Source: Burkholderiales bacterium (GTDB lineage: Bacteria; Pseudomonadota; Gammaproteobacteria; Burkholderiales; SG8-41). Taken from it: 64,000 nucleotides of DNA. The notes under the pieces are model-generated. The model was given only the letters and a program-made list of their open reading frames with translations, did no database searches and was not told the origin of the DNA. Below are positions 19,743 to 30,038 of this stretch, in pieces (position 1 is the first letter of the stretch; each line of letters opens with the position of its first letter). The stretch lies in contig JAIEPF010000020.1 in the NCBI GenBank assembly GCA_019749945.1, positions 1-64,000 on the forward strand. The letters run 5' to 3'. A program made the position numbers and the translations under genes.

Positions 19743-19750
19743 GAAGTTCA

Positions 19751-22297
19751 CTATTCTTCGTCACCGGTGTCGACGATGGTCTCCAGGCCGACCAGGCGCT
19801 CACCGTCATCGAGATTGATCAGGCGCACGCCCTGCGTCGAACGGCCCTGCTCACGCACTTCAGCCACCCGCGTGCGGATCAGTACGCCGCCGCTGGTGAT
19901 CAGCATGATCTCGTCTTCCTTGGTCACCAGCTGCGCGCCGACCAGTTTGCCGTTGCGGTCGCTGGCCTGGATTGCGATCATGCCCTGCGTGCCGCGGCCG
20001 TGGCGCGTGTATTCCGCCACCGGGGTGCGTTTGCCGTAACCGTTTTCGGTCGCCGTCAGCACCGACTGGGTTTCTTCACCCGCCGTGAGCAGCGAGATAA
20101 CCTTTTGTTTTCCTTGAAGTTTCATGCCGCGCACACCGGCCGCCGCACGCCCCATCACGCGCACTTCCTGCTCATTGAAACGCACCGCCTTGCCGGCATC
20201 GGAGAACAGCATGATGTCCTGCTTGCCGTCGGTCACCGCAACACCGATCAGGTAATCACCGTCGTCGAGGTTGACCGCGATGATGCCCTTGGCCATCGGC
20301 CGCGAAAACGCCGACAGCGCGGTTTTTTTCACGGTGCCGGTGGAAGTCGCCATGAACACGAAATGTTCGTCGTCGAATTCGTTCACCGGCAGGATCGCGG
20401 TGATTTTTTCGTGTTCCATCAGCGGCACGAGGTTGACGATCGGCTTGCCGCGGGAGGCACGGCTGCCCTGGGGCACGGCATACACCTTGATCCAGTACAC
20501 CCGGCCGCGATTGGAGAAGCACAGGATGTAGTCGTGGGTATTGGCAATGAACAGCTTTTCGACAAAATCGTCGTCCTTGGTCGTCGTCGCCTGCTTGCCG
20601 CGTCCGCCGCGTTTTTGCGCGCGGTAATCCGCCACCGGCTGTGATTTCATGTAACCGCCGTGGGACAGCGTGACCACGACGTCTTCCGGCTGGATCAGGT
20701 CTTCGGTGCTCAGGTCCTGGGTGCTGGTGACGATTTCACTGCGGCGTTCGTCGGCGTAGAGCTTTCTGACGTCGCTGAGTTCCTGCGCAATGATCTTGGT
20801 CACCCGCGCCGGCTTGTCGAGGATGTCGAGCAGGTCGGTGATCTTGTCCATCGTTTCGCGGTATTCGGAAACGATCTTGTCCTGCTCCAGCGCGGTCAGG
20901 CGCTGCAGGCGCAGTTCGAGGATCTGCTGGGCCTGGGCATCCGACAGCCGGTAACCTTTTTTCTGCAGGCCGAATTCAGCCGACAGTCCGTCGGGCCGGT
21001 ATGACGCGCCCTCTGCGGCGCGTTCGAGCAATTCCTCGACCAGCTTGGAACGCCAGAAGCGCGCCATCAGTTCGCGTTTGGCATCCGCCGGCGTCGGCGC
21101 CGCCTTGATCAGGGCGATGACTTCGTCGACATTCGACAGCGCCACCGCCAGGCCTTCCAGCAGATGACCGCGTTCGCGCGCCTTGCGCAGTTCGAACACC
21201 GTGCGGCGGGTCACCACCTCGCGCCGGTGGCGCAGGAAGGCCTCGAGGAACTGTTTCAGGTTGAGCACGCGCGGCTGGCCGTCGACCAGCGCGACCATGT
21301 TCATGCCGAAACTCTCCTGCATCTGCGTGTCTTTCCACAGATTGTTCAGGACAATTTCCGGCACCTCGCCGCGTTTCAGCTCAATGACAGCCCGCATGCC
21401 GGACTTGTCGGACTCGTCGCGGATGTCGGAGATGCCTTCCAGCTTTTTCTCGCGCACCAGTTCGCCGATTTTCATCAGCAGGTTGGCCTTGTTGACCTGG
21501 TACGGCAGTTCGTCGATGACGATCGATACCCGGCCGCCCTTTTCCGACTCTTCGAAATGGGTGCGGGCGCGCATGATCACGCGGCCGCGGCCGGTGCGGT
21601 AGCCGTCGCGCACCCCTGAAACGCCGTAAATGATGCCCGCGGTCGGAAAATCCGGCGCCGGCACGATCTCGATCAGTTCATCGATGGTGATTTCGGGGTT
21701 TTTCAGCAGCGCCTGGCAGGCGTCCACCACCTCGCCAAGGTTGTGCGGCGGAATGTTGGTGGCCATGCCCACGGCGATGCCCGAAGAACCGTTGACCAGC
21801 AGGTTCGGCACCCTGGTCGGCAGCGTGACCGGCTCTTTCTCCTTGCCGTCATAGTTGTCGACGAAATCGACGGTATCCATGTCGATGTCGGCGAGCATGT
21901 CGGAGGTGATTTTTTCAAGCCGGCACTCGGTATAGCGATAGGCCGCGGCGGAATCACCGTCGACCGAACCGAAGTTGCCCTGGCCGTCGACCAGCATGTA
22001 GCGCATCGAAAAATTCTGCGCCATGCGCACCAGCGCCTCATAGGTGGCGCTGTCGCCGTGCGGGTGGTATTTGCCGAGTACGTCACCGACCACGCGGGCG
22101 CATTTGACGTAGGGCCGGTTCCACACCGTGTTGGATTCGTGCATCGCGAACAGGATGCGGCGATGCACGGGTTTGAGCCCGTCACGGACATCGGGCAGGG
22201 CGCGCCCGACAATCACGCTCATCGCGTAGTCCAGATAGGAGCGGCGCATCTCCTCTTCGAGGCTGATGTTCAGTGTTTCTTTGGCAAATTGATCCAT
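19751..22297 (-). CDS. gyrA: DNA gyrase subunit A
   Basis: The breakage-reunion subunit of the type II topoisomerase that introduces negative supercoils. The 848 residues carry the N-terminal winged-helix/tower region with the catalytic tyrosine in [11 protein letters not shown]. The C-terminal six-bladed domain has a GyrA box-like QKRGGRGKQ. In the quinolone-resistance region ([10 protein letters not shown]) the position equivalent to E. coli Ser83 is serine and that of Asp87 is glutamate. The gene precedes serC across a heptamer-repeat gap. Confidence 0.97.
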   Translation of the reverse strand: MDQFAKETLNISLEEEMRRSYLDYAMSVIVGRALPDVRDGLKPVHRRILFAMHESNTVWNRPYVKCARVVGDVLGKYHPHGDSATYEALVRMAQNFSMRYMLVDGQGNFGSVDGDSAAAYRYTECRLEKITSDMLADIDMDTVDFVDNYDGKEKEPVTLPTRVPNLLVNGSSGIAVGMATNIPPHNLGEVVDACQALLKNPEITIDELIEIVPAPDFPTAGIIYGVSGVRDGYRTGRGRVIMRARTHFEESEKGGRVSIVIDELPYQVNKANLLMKIGELVREKKLEGISDIRDESDKSGMRAVIELKRGEVPEIVLNNLWKDTQMQESFGMNMVALVDGQPRVLNLKQFLEAFLRHRREVVTRRTVFELRKARERGHLLEGLAVALSNVDEVIALIKAAPTPADAKRELMARFWRSKLVEELLERAAEGASYRPDGLSAEFGLQKKGYRLSDAQAQQILELRLQRLTALEQDKIVSEYRETMDKITDLLDILDKPARVTKIIAQELSDVRKLYADERRSEIVTSTQDLSTEDLIQPEDVVVTLSHGGYMKSQPVADYRAQKRGGRGKQATTTKDDDFVEKLFIANTHDYILCFSNRGRVYWIKVYAVPQGSRASRGKPIVNLVPLMEHEKITAILPVNEFDDEHFVFMATSTGTVKKTALSAFSRPMAKGIIAVNLDDGDYLIGVAVTDGKQDIMLFSDAGKAVRFNEQEVRVMGRAAAGVRGMKLQGKQKVISLLTAGEETQSVLTATENGYGKRTPVAEYTRHGRGTQGMIAIQASDRNGKLVGAQLVTKEDEIMLITSGGVLIRTRVAEVREQGRSTQGVRLINLDDGERLVGLETIVDTGDEE

Positions 22298-22761
22298 GGA
22301 TTCCGGAGGCTTGTTTTTATGATCAGCGGGCGGATTGCGCCGCTGTTTTGGCTGTCGTTACAAAGCGTGGAATTCTAGCATGCTGCAATGCGAGTCACAC
22401 CCCGGCGGGAACCCCTCACCAACGGGGCAATCGGCGAACAAGCCGGCTCCGAATGATATGCAGCCGGGCAGTCCGGCCGGGGACTCATGCCGGCGACATC
22501 ACACACCATGCTGCGGGGGAAATTTTCCGCCTGCGACCGGCCGCATGCGGTGTTCCACAAAGTGAAATACCCCCCCGGCGGTTGTGATGCGCAGGAACAA
22601 CAGTTCCGTGCTTTTTTTTTAAAAAACATGCTAGTATTCAATCCAAGGTTTACTCGGATATCGGGGATGTGGTATCTAGTGGCCTCGGGGAGCACCAAAT
22701 TTCCTTTATTACCGGCTATCCGGCACGTCCCTATTTTTCGCAAAACAGGAGGATCAAAAAC
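22298..22761. other. Divergent intergenic region between gyrA and the OmpA-like gene
   Basis: This 464-base gap must contain the promoters of gyrA (minus) and the OmpA-like gene (plus). No convincing coding frame is visible. It includes a terminator-like hairpin at 22591-22620 that closes no known plus-strand gene. The OmpA-like gene has a strong AGGAGG at 22747-22752. Confidence 0.5.
22591..22620 (+). terminator. Orphan Rho-independent terminator upstream of the OmpA-like gene
   Basis: Stem GCA-GGAAC / GTTCC-(G)-TGC, with a four-base loop and one bulged G, is followed by T9. Its orientation is plus, but no plus-strand gene lies upstream within 300 bases. It may end a small RNA or act as a leader attenuator for the OmpA-like gene. 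Confidence 0.55.
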
Positions 22762-23529
22762 ATGCGTTCAGCACTCAGAATTACGTTAGCAAGCGCCATC
22801 GTTGCAGCCGCGCTTGCACCCGCCCTCGCTTCGGCGCAGGCCAAGGATGGCTATCTGACGGATACCGCGGGTGGTGTCGTCAAGGCCCCCGGCGCCGGCG
22901 TCTGCGTCCGTACCAGCCAATGGACCCCGGCTCTGGCCATCGCGGAATGCGATCCGGATCTGGTGAAAAAGCCGGCTCCGCCCGTGGCCCAGAAAGCCGC
23001 GCCGCAAAAAGCCGCGCCCGCGCCGCAAAAAGCCGCACCGAAACCGAAACCCCCGGCGCCGCTCAATATCGAAGAGAAAATTGAGCTGCAGGGCATGGAG
23101 TTCAACAAGGCTGAAATGACCGCCGGCAACAAAGAGGATCTCGACAAATTCCTTGGCGTTCTCGGCGAAGGCAACAAACAGCGTGGCCCCGTGCAAATCG
23201 GCGCGGTTATCGTCACCGGCCATACTGATCGCATCGGCAGCATGAAGTACAACATGAAGCTGTCGGAGAAACGTGCGATCACGGTGAAGGACTACATCGT
23301 CTCCAAAGGCATCGACCAGAAGCTGATTTTCTGGGAAGGCAAAGGCCCGAAACAGCCGATCCCGGTCACCAAGTTCTGCGACAACAAGATGAAGCGCAAG
23401 CAGCTCATCGAATGTCTGGCGCCGAACCGCCGTGTCACCGTGGAAGTGGTTGGCCGTGCCCAGAACCTGGCGAAGCCGAAAGCCAAGCCGCAAGCGGCAA
23501 AACCGCAAGCAGCAAAGCCCAAGCCCTAA
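22762..23529 (+). CDS. OmpA family outer-membrane protein
   Basis: A 255-residue secreted protein. A signal peptide with an ASA-Q-type cleavage region (about residues 1-25) is followed by a linker of Ala/Pro/Lys repeats (QKAAPQKAAPAPQ). The OmpA C-terminal peptidoglycan-binding domain has VTGHTDRIGSMKYNMKLSEKRA and NRRVTVEV. The tail is again Lys/Ala/Pro-rich. There is no beta-barrel domain, so it is an anchor-type OmpA protein. ATG 22762 has AGGAGG nine bases upstream. The place next to gyrA and ubiG is conserved in Burkholderiales. Confidence 0.9.
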   Translation: MRSALRITLASAIVAAALAPALASAQAKDGYLTDTAGGVVKAPGAGVCVRTSQWTPALAIAECDPDLVKKPAPPVAQKAAPQKAAPAPQKAAPKPKPPAPLNIEEKIELQGMEFNKAEMTAGNKEDLDKFLGVLGEGNKQRGPVQIGAVIVTGHTDRIGSMKYNMKLSEKRAITVKDYIVSKGIDQKLIFWEGKGPKQPIPVTKFCDNKMKRKQLIECLAPNRRVTVEVVGRAQNLAKPKAKPQAAKPQAAKPKP

Positions 23530-23542
23530 GCAACAGCACTGT

Positions 23543-23574
23543 AAAAAGCCCTGCTTCGGCAGGGCTTTTTTTTT
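23543..23574 (+). terminator. Rho-independent terminator after the OmpA-like gene
   Basis: Stem AGCCCTGC-ttcg-GCAGGGCT with a UUCG tetraloop, A5 before it and T9 after it. Confidence 0.9.
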
Positions 23575-23621
23575 GCAATACAATCCACTTCTTGCCCTGA
23601 TCAGCATCGTCGCCAAGCAAC

Positions 23622-24935
23622 ATGCCATCACCGACCGTCATTGAGCCACGCTGGGTAGTCCCGGTTGAACCCGCAGGCGCCGTGCTCGAGGCACATGCCG
23701 TGGTCATTGAGGGCGATCGCATCCTTGCCCTGCTGCCCATTGCCGACGCCGCGAACCGCTACCCCGATGCCCCCCGCGTCCACCTGCCCGATCATGTGCT
23801 GATTCCCGGGCTGGTCAATCTGCATACCCACGCCGCGATGACGCTGATGCGCGGCATGGCCGACGATCTGACGCTGATGGACTGGCTGCAAAACCACATC
23901 TGGCCCGCGGAGGCGCAATGGGTTTCGGATGAATTCGTCTACGACGGCACACTGCTCGCCTGTGCCGAAATGCTGCGCGGGGGCATCACCTGTTTCAATG
24001 ACATGTATTTTTTCCCGGAAGCCGCGGCCCGTGCCGCGTTGCAGTCCGGCATGCGCGCGGCCCTCGGCATCATCGCCATCGAATTCCGCTCGGCCTATGC
24101 CAGCGACGCCCAGGATTATCTGGCCAGGGGCATGGCCCTGCGCGACGCCTTGCGCGACGAAGCGCTGCTGTCGTTCTGCCTCGCACCGCATGCGCCGTTC
24201 ACGGTTTCTGACGCCACGTTCGTGCAAATCGCCACCTATGCCGGTGAACTGGAACTTCCGGTGCACATCCACATACACGAAACCGCGCAGGAAATCACCG
24301 ACAGCCTGGCGCAGTACGGTGTGCGGCCGCTGGTCCGGCTTGAAAAAGCCGGCCTGCTGGGTCCGGGGCTGATCGCGGTGCACAGCGTGCATCTGGATGA
24401 CCGGGAGATCGAACTCTTCGCCCGCCACGGCTGCTCGGTTGCGCACTGCCCGTCGTCGAATCTCAAGCTCGCCAGCGGCATCGCACCAGTCGGCAAATTG
24501 CTCCGGGCCGGGATCAATGTCGGCCTCGGCAGCGACGGCGCCGCCAGCAACAACCGGCTCGATCTCATTGCCGAAATGCGCCTCGCCGCCCTGCTCGCCA
24601 AAGGCGGCAGCGGCGACGCCACCACCATGCCTGCGCACCAGGCACTGTCCTGTGCCACGCTGAGCGGTGCGCGCGCACTGGGCCTGCAGGACAAAATCGG
24701 CTCGATTGTCCCGGGCAAACTTGCCGACCTGGTTGCGGTGAACCTGGCAGCCTGCGAGTTGTCTCCCTGTTATAACCCGGTTTCACATCTGGTCTACGCA
24801 GCCGGACGCGAAAAGGTCAGCGACGTCTGGGTCGGCGGAGAGCGGCGGCTGGCCGACGGGCAGCTGGTCAACCTCGATGAATCCGCGATCCGCGCCAAAG
24901 CCCGGCAATGGCAGAAAAGGATACGTCCGTCATGA
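23622..24935 (+). CDS. mtaD: TRZ/ATZ family amidohydrolase, probable 5'-methylthioadenosine/S-adenosylhomocysteine deaminase
   Basis: A 437-residue metal-dependent amidohydrolase. Metal ligands appear in PGLVNLHTHAAM, HIHIHETAQE, VHSVHL and GLGSDGAASNN, and the C-terminus has GSIVPGKLADLVAV. Such enzymes deaminate 5'-methylthioadenosine, S-adenosylhomocysteine or adenosine, and this one closely fits the bacterial MtaD/SAH deaminase group. Its stop overlaps the ubiG start as ATGA. The link with a SAM-dependent methyltransferase gene fits a role in recycling SAM by-products. Substrate choice is inferred. Confidence 0.8.
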   Translation: MPSPTVIEPRWVVPVEPAGAVLEAHAVVIEGDRILALLPIADAANRYPDAPRVHLPDHVLIPGLVNLHTHAAMTLMRGMADDLTLMDWLQNHIWPAEAQWVSDEFVYDGTLLACAEMLRGGITCFNDMYFFPEAAARAALQSGMRAALGIIAIEFRSAYASDAQDYLARGMALRDALRDEALLSFCLAPHAPFTVSDATFVQIATYAGELELPVHIHIHETAQEITDSLAQYGVRPLVRLEKAGLLGPGLIAVHSVHLDDREIELFARHGCSVAHCPSSNLKLASGIAPVGKLLRAGINVGLGSDGAASNNRLDLIAEMRLAALLAKGGSGDATTMPAHQALSCATLSGARALGLQDKIGSIVPGKLADLVAVNLAACELSPCYNPVSHLVYAAGREKVSDVWVGGERRLADGQLVNLDESAIRAKARQWQKRIRPS

Positions 24936-25636
24936 ACCCCAATGTCGATCCCGCCGAGCTGGATAAGTTCAGCGAACTTGCCCACCGCTGGTGGGATCCC
25001 GAAAGCGAATTCCGCCCCCTGCATGAAATCAATCCGCTGCGCCTCGATTACATCGACCGCATTGCGGCGCTGCGCGGCAAGACGGTTCTCGATGTCGGTT
25101 GCGGCGGCGGCATCCTTGCCGAGGCCATGGCCGCGCGCGGCGCGCGGGTCACCGGCATCGACCTCGCCGACAAGCCGCTGAAAGTCGCCCAGCTGCACCT
25201 GATGGAATCCAGACTCGACGTGGTTTACCGCAACATCGCCGTCGAAGTCCTTGCACAGGAGGCGCCGCACAGCTTTGATGTCGTGACCTGCATGGAAATG
25301 CTCGAACACGTGCCCGATCCGGCATCGGCGGTGCGCGCCTGCGCCGCGCTGCTGAAGCCGGGCGGCCATGCTTTTTTTGCGACGCTGAACCGCAATCCGA
25401 AGTCATACCTCTACGCCATCATCGGCGCTGAATACGTACTGAACCTGCTGCCGCGCGGCACCCACGATTACTCCCGTTTCATCAAGCCCTCGGAGCTGTC
25501 GGCCAGCTGCCGCAGCGCAGGCCTCGAGATCAGCGGCATCATCGGCATGACCTACAACCCGTTCAGCAAAACCTATGCGCTCGAAGCGGACAGCAGTGTC
25601 AACTACATCCTTTGCGCCCGCGCGCCGCAAACATGA
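24932..25636 (+). CDS. ubiG: Ubiquinone biosynthesis O-methyltransferase UbiG
   Basis: A SAM-dependent methyltransferase that performs both O-methylations in ubiquinone synthesis. I start at ATG 24932, overlapping the upstream stop as ATGA; this gives 234 residues beginning MNPNVDPAELDKFSELAHRW, the UbiG signature. The SAM motif is VLDVGCGGGILAEAMA, then TCMEMLEHVPDP and the family's GAEYVLNLLPRGTHDY. Confidence 0.96.
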   Translation: MNPNVDPAELDKFSELAHRWWDPESEFRPLHEINPLRLDYIDRIAALRGKTVLDVGCGGGILAEAMAARGARVTGIDLADKPLKVAQLHLMESRLDVVYRNIAVEVLAQEAPHSFDVVTCMEMLEHVPDPASAVRACAALLKPGGHAFFATLNRNPKSYLYAIIGAEYVLNLLPRGTHDYSRFIKPSELSASCRSAGLEISGIIGMTYNPFSKTYALEADSSVNYILCARAPQT

Positions 25637-26280
25637 CCGCGGCAGTCCTGTTCGACCTCGACGGCACATTTGCCGATACCGCGCCCGACCTCGGCCGCGC
25701 CGTCAACGCCATGCGTGCCGCGCGCGGCCTGCCGCCGGTGCCGCTGGCGGACACCCGCCGCGTGACATCACTGGGCGCGCGGGGTCTGCTTGGCGTCGGG
25801 TTCAACATCACTCCCGACCATGCCGACTATCCGGTGATGCGTGAAGAGTTCCTGCGCATTTACGAGAACAATCTCTGCTGCGACACCGTGCTGTTCCCGG
25901 GCATTGCCGATCTGGTCGACCGGATCGAAGATCTCGGCATTCCCTGGGGAATCGTCACCAACAAGGCGGAACGTTTCGCCCTGCCGTTGTTGCAGCAACT
26001 GGGTTACGGCAAACGGGCCGCCTGCATCATCGGCGGCGACACCACGCCCCACATGAAACCTCACCCGGCACCGCTGCTCGCCGCGGCAAAGGCTGTCGGC
26101 TGCGCACCGGAGCAATGCCTCTACGTCGGCGATGACGAGCGGGACATCCAGGCCGGCAGAGCCGCGGGCATGAGAACCGTTGCCGTGCGTTTCGGCTACC
26201 TCAATGGCAGCAACCCTGACGCATGGGACGCCGATGGCGTGGTCGACTCACCCGCCGAGATTCTGCACATCATCAACTGA
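25633..26280 (+). CDS. gph: Phosphoglycolate phosphatase (HAD family)
   Basis: A HAD hydrolase that removes phosphoglycolate formed by DNA repair. The start at ATG 25633 overlaps the ubiG stop (ATGA) and gives 215 residues. HAD motif I is FDLDGTFADT, motif II lies in GIVTNKAERF, and motifs III/IV are KPHPAPLL and YVGDDERDIQAGRAAGM. The ubiG-gph coupling is common in proteobacteria. Substrate specificity within HAD enzymes is not certain. Confidence 0.9.
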   Translation: MTAAVLFDLDGTFADTAPDLGRAVNAMRAARGLPPVPLADTRRVTSLGARGLLGVGFNITPDHADYPVMREEFLRIYENNLCCDTVLFPGIADLVDRIEDLGIPWGIVTNKAERFALPLLQQLGYGKRAACIIGGDTTPHMKPHPAPLLAAAKAVGCAPEQCLYVGDDERDIQAGRAAGMRTVAVRFGYLNGSNPDAWDADGVVDSPAEILHIIN

Positions 26281-26377
26281 CCGCTTCCCGGTTTGCACTG
26301 ACACAGGTCTCGAATGTGCGACATTCGGTCATGGGACGGTAGTTTGACTGCCTCAGCCGTGGGAGCATCCGCAAGTG

Positions 26378-27193
26378 ATGCGATACCTTCCATGGCAGTT
26401 TTCCGTCTGTTCCGCTTTATTCGCGCTGACCGGCCCGTTTTCGCAAGCCGCCAAACTCGATCAGCCGGCGGTCCTTACCGCCCCCGCCAGCCTGACCGGT
26501 ATCCACGCCGTCACCAATGTCGCTGATGGCCAGGCCGGTTATGTCCACTATTTCCTGATCACACATCCGGACGGCACGCCCGAAGACCAGGTCGGCATCG
26601 AACTGGAAGACCAGCGGATTGCGTGGTCGTTTCCGGGCGCCGGCGTAATCGTTTCCGAGTTCGTCAGAAACGGCGCCCTGGATATCGCCGGCAAGACTTT
26701 TTTTATTGAACATCTGCACGGCATCCGCCCCTTCCGGACCGCAGGCGAAATGCAATCCCTGCGCAAAGACCTGTCGCGCCGGGTGGCGTACTGGGTGGAC
26801 GAGGAAACGCCCTACTGCATTTTCCGCCAGCCCGGCGAACGACTCTGCCTGAACTGCGGCGATTTTGTCGCACACATCCTGTTCCCCGCCACCAATACAC
26901 TGATGGCCGGACTGCCCGCAGAATTCACCCGTAACCCGGGAAACATGGTCACTGCGGACGACCTGCTGATCTACATGCTCGGCCTGCATAAACTGCCCGA
27001 CGCAAAAACAAGACTCCAAAAGCTTGCCACAATGGATCTGCCCTACAGCCTTCGCCGGGACGTCGCCGAGATGCTGCAAGCGGATCAGCCGGCGCTGGCC
27101 GCCGCGACAGAGGCATCCACCGCGGGGCCGGCCCCCGCCAGAAAACCCGTTTCCCGCATCGCCATCCGCAGAACCCAGAGCAGACGGTTGTAG
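26378..27193 (+). CDS. Secreted protein of unknown function
   Basis: About 271 residues with an N-terminal signal peptide (FSVCSALFALTGPFSQA). The frame could also begin at GTG 26375. Conserved-looking points are FLITHPDG, a histidine in FIEHLHGIRPF, and CLNCGDFVAHIL. A Cys-Gly-Asp plus distant His pattern could suit a papain/NlpC-like fold, but I do not recognise a family. The C-terminal 45 residues are Ala/Pro/Arg-rich and low in complexity. It lies between gph and the tmRNA gene. Confidence 0.6.
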   Translation: MRYLPWQFSVCSALFALTGPFSQAAKLDQPAVLTAPASLTGIHAVTNVADGQAGYVHYFLITHPDGTPEDQVGIELEDQRIAWSFPGAGVIVSEFVRNGALDIAGKTFFIEHLHGIRPFRTAGEMQSLRKDLSRRVAYWVDEETPYCIFRQPGERLCLNCGDFVAHILFPATNTLMAGLPAEFTRNPGNMVTADDLLIYMLGLHKLPDAKTRLQKLATMDLPYSLRRDVAEMLQADQPALAAATEASTAGPAPARKPVSRIAIRRTQSRRL

Positions 27194-27255
27194 CCATCGG
27201 GCGCCGCGACAACGGGAACCAAGCCGTATGCGATAATGTCTGACCAACAGGAACC

Positions 27256-27638
27256 GGGGGCGACTTGGTTTCGACGTGGGTCACAAAGCAGCACAGGGCA
27301 TGCCAAGGTCCAGTCACCTTGTAAATCCGCTGGAAATTCTTTACACGCCAACGACGAGCGTTATTCTCTCGCCGCCTAATACCGGCGAGACGCTGCACTG
27401 ACCTGCTGATGGGTCAGGCTCCCGAACAAGGGCAACCTTGTCTGGGAGTGCAGTGTCATTTACATCAGCCCCTCTGCAGGGTTTGGTCGCTTGGCCCTGC
27501 GGATCCGTCGAAGCGGCTAGCCAAACACCAGCCTGCCGGCTGGCGGGTGCGAGGCGAAATCCAAATAACCAGGCTAAGCATGTAGTCCTGACTGTGGAGG
27601 GCTTGCGGACGCGGGTTCGATTCCCGCCGCCTCCACCA
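27256..27638 (+). ncRNA. ssrA: Transfer-messenger RNA (tmRNA)
   Basis: A one-piece tmRNA of about 383 bases. The 5' end GGGGGCG pairs with CGCCTCC near the 3' end, followed by A and CCA. The 3' T arm GCGGGTTCGATTCCCGC is present. The tag frame at 27347-27379 reads ANDERYSLAA then TAA, the usual AND...LAA type recognised by Clp proteases. It rescues stalled ribosomes with SmpB. The 3' end is a frequent attachment site for mobile elements. Confidence 0.97.
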
Positions 27639-27739
27639 TTTTCGTTTTCGGCCTGGACCAGTCCAGTCCACTTAACCTCATGATTTATATGGGTTTTCTT
27701 AGTGACCTGCCTTGTCGCCTGTCTGGCACATCACCCCAA

Positions 27740-29059
27740 TCAGTTCAAGGTGAGTACGCGTTGCGCCCAGGCTGCATGCTGGAAAAGCAGCGAATCACTG
27801 GCGAAGGGTGCGATTAGCTGGACACCGAGAGGAAGGCCGCCCGGTCCCGATCCGCAGGGTAATGTCATGCACGGCAGTTGCAGCAGGGTCCACATCAGGC
27901 CGAAGGTGGGCTCTCCGGTATTGGAAACGTCGGGCGCTTCGCCTGGGGTGCTGGGCGACATGATCAGATCGTATTGACCGAATGCACCGGCGATCCAGGT
28001 TCGACACTTCAGCGCGAGACCAAGCGCCGCCTCATATTCCATGCGGGTCACCCTGCTGCCGGCCGCGATGCGGCTGGTTAAACTTGGCGAAATCATTTGG
28101 GGGTGACGCGTACGTTCGTGCGACAGCGCCCGGTAAAACTCGTACGAGCTGATCGTAATCTGCACCTCGTTCATTTTTGCGAAGTCTGACGGCAGCGTCA
28201 GTTCTTTGACCCGGGCGCCCGCACGCGCAAAGATCGCTGCGACCCGCTCCAGCGAGGCTTGAACGGCAGCATCGGCCTGATCCCACCAGGGAGTGCGGCA
28301 AAGGCCGATGCGGAGGTTTGACGTCATGATTTCGCCGGGAACCGGCAAAGCGATGCCTGACAGCTCAGAAGCAAGAAGCGCGGCATCCTCCACTGTCCGC
28401 GACAGCACACCGATGGTATCGAGGGACTCCGCAAGAAATTTGAGCCCTGCGCGGTTGATCAGGCCGAAACCCGGCTTGTAACCGACGACGCCACAATATG
28501 CCGCCGGCCTGATGATTGACGAAGAGGTCTGAGTACCCAGGGCGATTGGAACCATGAAATCGGCAACTGCGGCCGCCGACCCGCTGGACGAACCCCCGGG
28601 GGTTTGGGTCAGCCGATGGGGGTTGCGAGTCTTGTTGGGATGACGGGTCGCAAACTCCGTGGACACGGTCTTGCCCAAAATGACACCCCCCAATTCCCGA
28701 ATCTGTGAGACGCATGCGGCATCTGCTGCCGGACGATGTCCATCGTAAATGGGGGAGCCATAACCGGTAGGCATGTCGCAGGTGTCGATCACATCCTAGA
28801 TACCGATGGGAATACCGTGGAGTCCGGAGCGCGGTCTGTTGCGGTCGCATGCCCGCGCCTGCGCAAGCGCCTGCTCGGGATCGATCCACGCCCAAGCCTG
28901 GACATCGGACTCGCGCCGGAATATCCGTTCGAGGCAGGCTCCAACCAGCGCTTCCGACGTCAATCGACCCGTACGGATTGCAGCACCGGCATCGACAGCC
29001 GAGAGCCGCGCAAATTCAGGAACCGAACTGAACTCCGCACCTTTGCCCGTTCCATCCAT
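27740..29059 (-). pseudogene. Amidase-signature enzyme interrupted by an in-frame TAG
   Basis: The frame from ATG 29059 (MDGTGKGAEF) runs to 28799, meets TAG at 28796-28798, and continues in the same frame to 27740. Joined, it is a full amidase of about 439 residues. The stop is codon 88, within GLHGIPIGI-*-DVIDT, where the family has K, the catalytic lysine of the Ser-cisSer-Lys triad. The rest (TPGGSSSGSAAAVADF, PAAYCGVVGYKP) is intact apart from an unusual SSSII where TGGSI is usual. It follows the Bug receptor by eight bases. It is a nonsense mutant unless the TAG is suppressed or is a sequencing error. Confidence 0.85.
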
Positions 29060-29066
29060 CGCCCGC

Positions 29067-30038
29067 TCATTCGCCCTTGATGTTTGCCGCCTTGATGACT
29101 TTGGCCCACTTCTCCTGCTCGGACTCCATATACTTTGCAAACTGGGCTGTGCTCATCTTCTCCACGATAATGCCCTGTTCGTCAAGGCGCTTCATCGTGT
29201 CCTGGGTTGAAATCGATTCGTTGACCGCGCTGTGCATGGCGGATACCAGGCCGCCTGGAAGTGCCTTGGGACCGAAGACACCGAACCAGATCTGGGTCTC
29301 GTAACCCGGCACCCCGGATTCGCTGATGGTGGGCAGATCCGGCAGCGTGGGGTTGCGCTTTGGGCCGCCGACTGCGATCGCCTTGAGCCGCTTCGAACGG
29401 ACATGGCTGATCACGGTAGGCAGAGAACCGATCTGCAGCTGGGTATTGCCCGCGACGGTATCAACGATTGCAGGACCACCGCCCTTGAATGGCACATGAG
29501 TCAGGTTGACGTCCGCCATGAGTTTGAAGAGTTCGGTATTCATGTGCGGAAAACCGCCAACGCCGGATGAGGAATACAACAGCTCGCCAGGCCTCTTCTT
29601 GGCCAGTGCAATCAGGTCCTTCACCGTATTGACCGGCAGGTGGGGGTTCACCACCAGAACGCTGTCGGCCACACCGATCATCGAGACCGAGACAAACGAG
29701 TTGACGAAGTCCACGGGCGCCTTGCTGATCAAGAAACCGTAACCGGTCGAAGTCAGCAGGAAGGTATATCCGTCCGGCGGCTGTTGTGCAGTGAATTGCA
29801 TGCCGACGATAGCCCCTGCGCCGGCCCGGTTTTCCACAATGAACTGCTGTTTCAGTCTTTTGCTAAGGTCGGCGCCGATAATTCGCGCTGCGATATCCGT
29901 GCTGCCGCCCGGCGCCCAGGGTACGATCAGCCGGACCGGTTTGTCCGGCCAGGGTGCCGCCGCCACGGCCGGTGGCGCAAACCATATTCCCGTCATCGCA
30001 CATAACAATGTCCCCATCGACAAGATTTTCTTGAACAT
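29067..30038 (-). CDS. Bug/TctC-family periplasmic receptor
   Basis: A 323-residue extracytoplasmic solute receptor of the tripartite tricarboxylate transporter family. I start at ATG 30038, which has GGAGG upstream. A signal peptide ending near AVAA is followed by the family hallmark WPDKPVRLIVPWAPGGSTDIAARI and, later, NRAGAGAIVG. The ligand, often a carboxylate or amide, is unknown. It lies between two amidase genes, so an amide or ring-cleavage product is a plausible ligand. No membrane subunits are adjacent, which is common for Bug genes. Confidence 0.9.
   Translation of the reverse strand: MFKKILSMGTLLCAMTGIWFAPPAVAAAPWPDKPVRLIVPWAPGGSTDIAARIIGADLSKRLKQQFIVENRAGAGAIVGMQFTAQQPPDGYTFLLTSTGYGFLISKAPVDFVNSFVSVSMIGVADSVLVVNPHLPVNTVKDLIALAKKRPGELLYSSSGVGGFPHMNTELFKLMADVNLTHVPFKGGGPAIVDTVAGNTQLQIGSLPTVISHVRSKRLKAIAVGGPKRNPTLPDLPTISESGVPGYETQIWFGVFGPKALPGGLVSAMHSAVNESISTQDTMKRLDEQGIIVEKMSTAQFAKYMESEQEKWAKVIKAANIKGE

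Noticed and set aside
27465..27671. Minus-strand 68-residue frame opposite the tmRNA 3' part
   Set aside because: It is antisense to tmRNA, and its WWRRRESNPRPQ sequence is a known type of false annotation from tRNA-like 3' ends.
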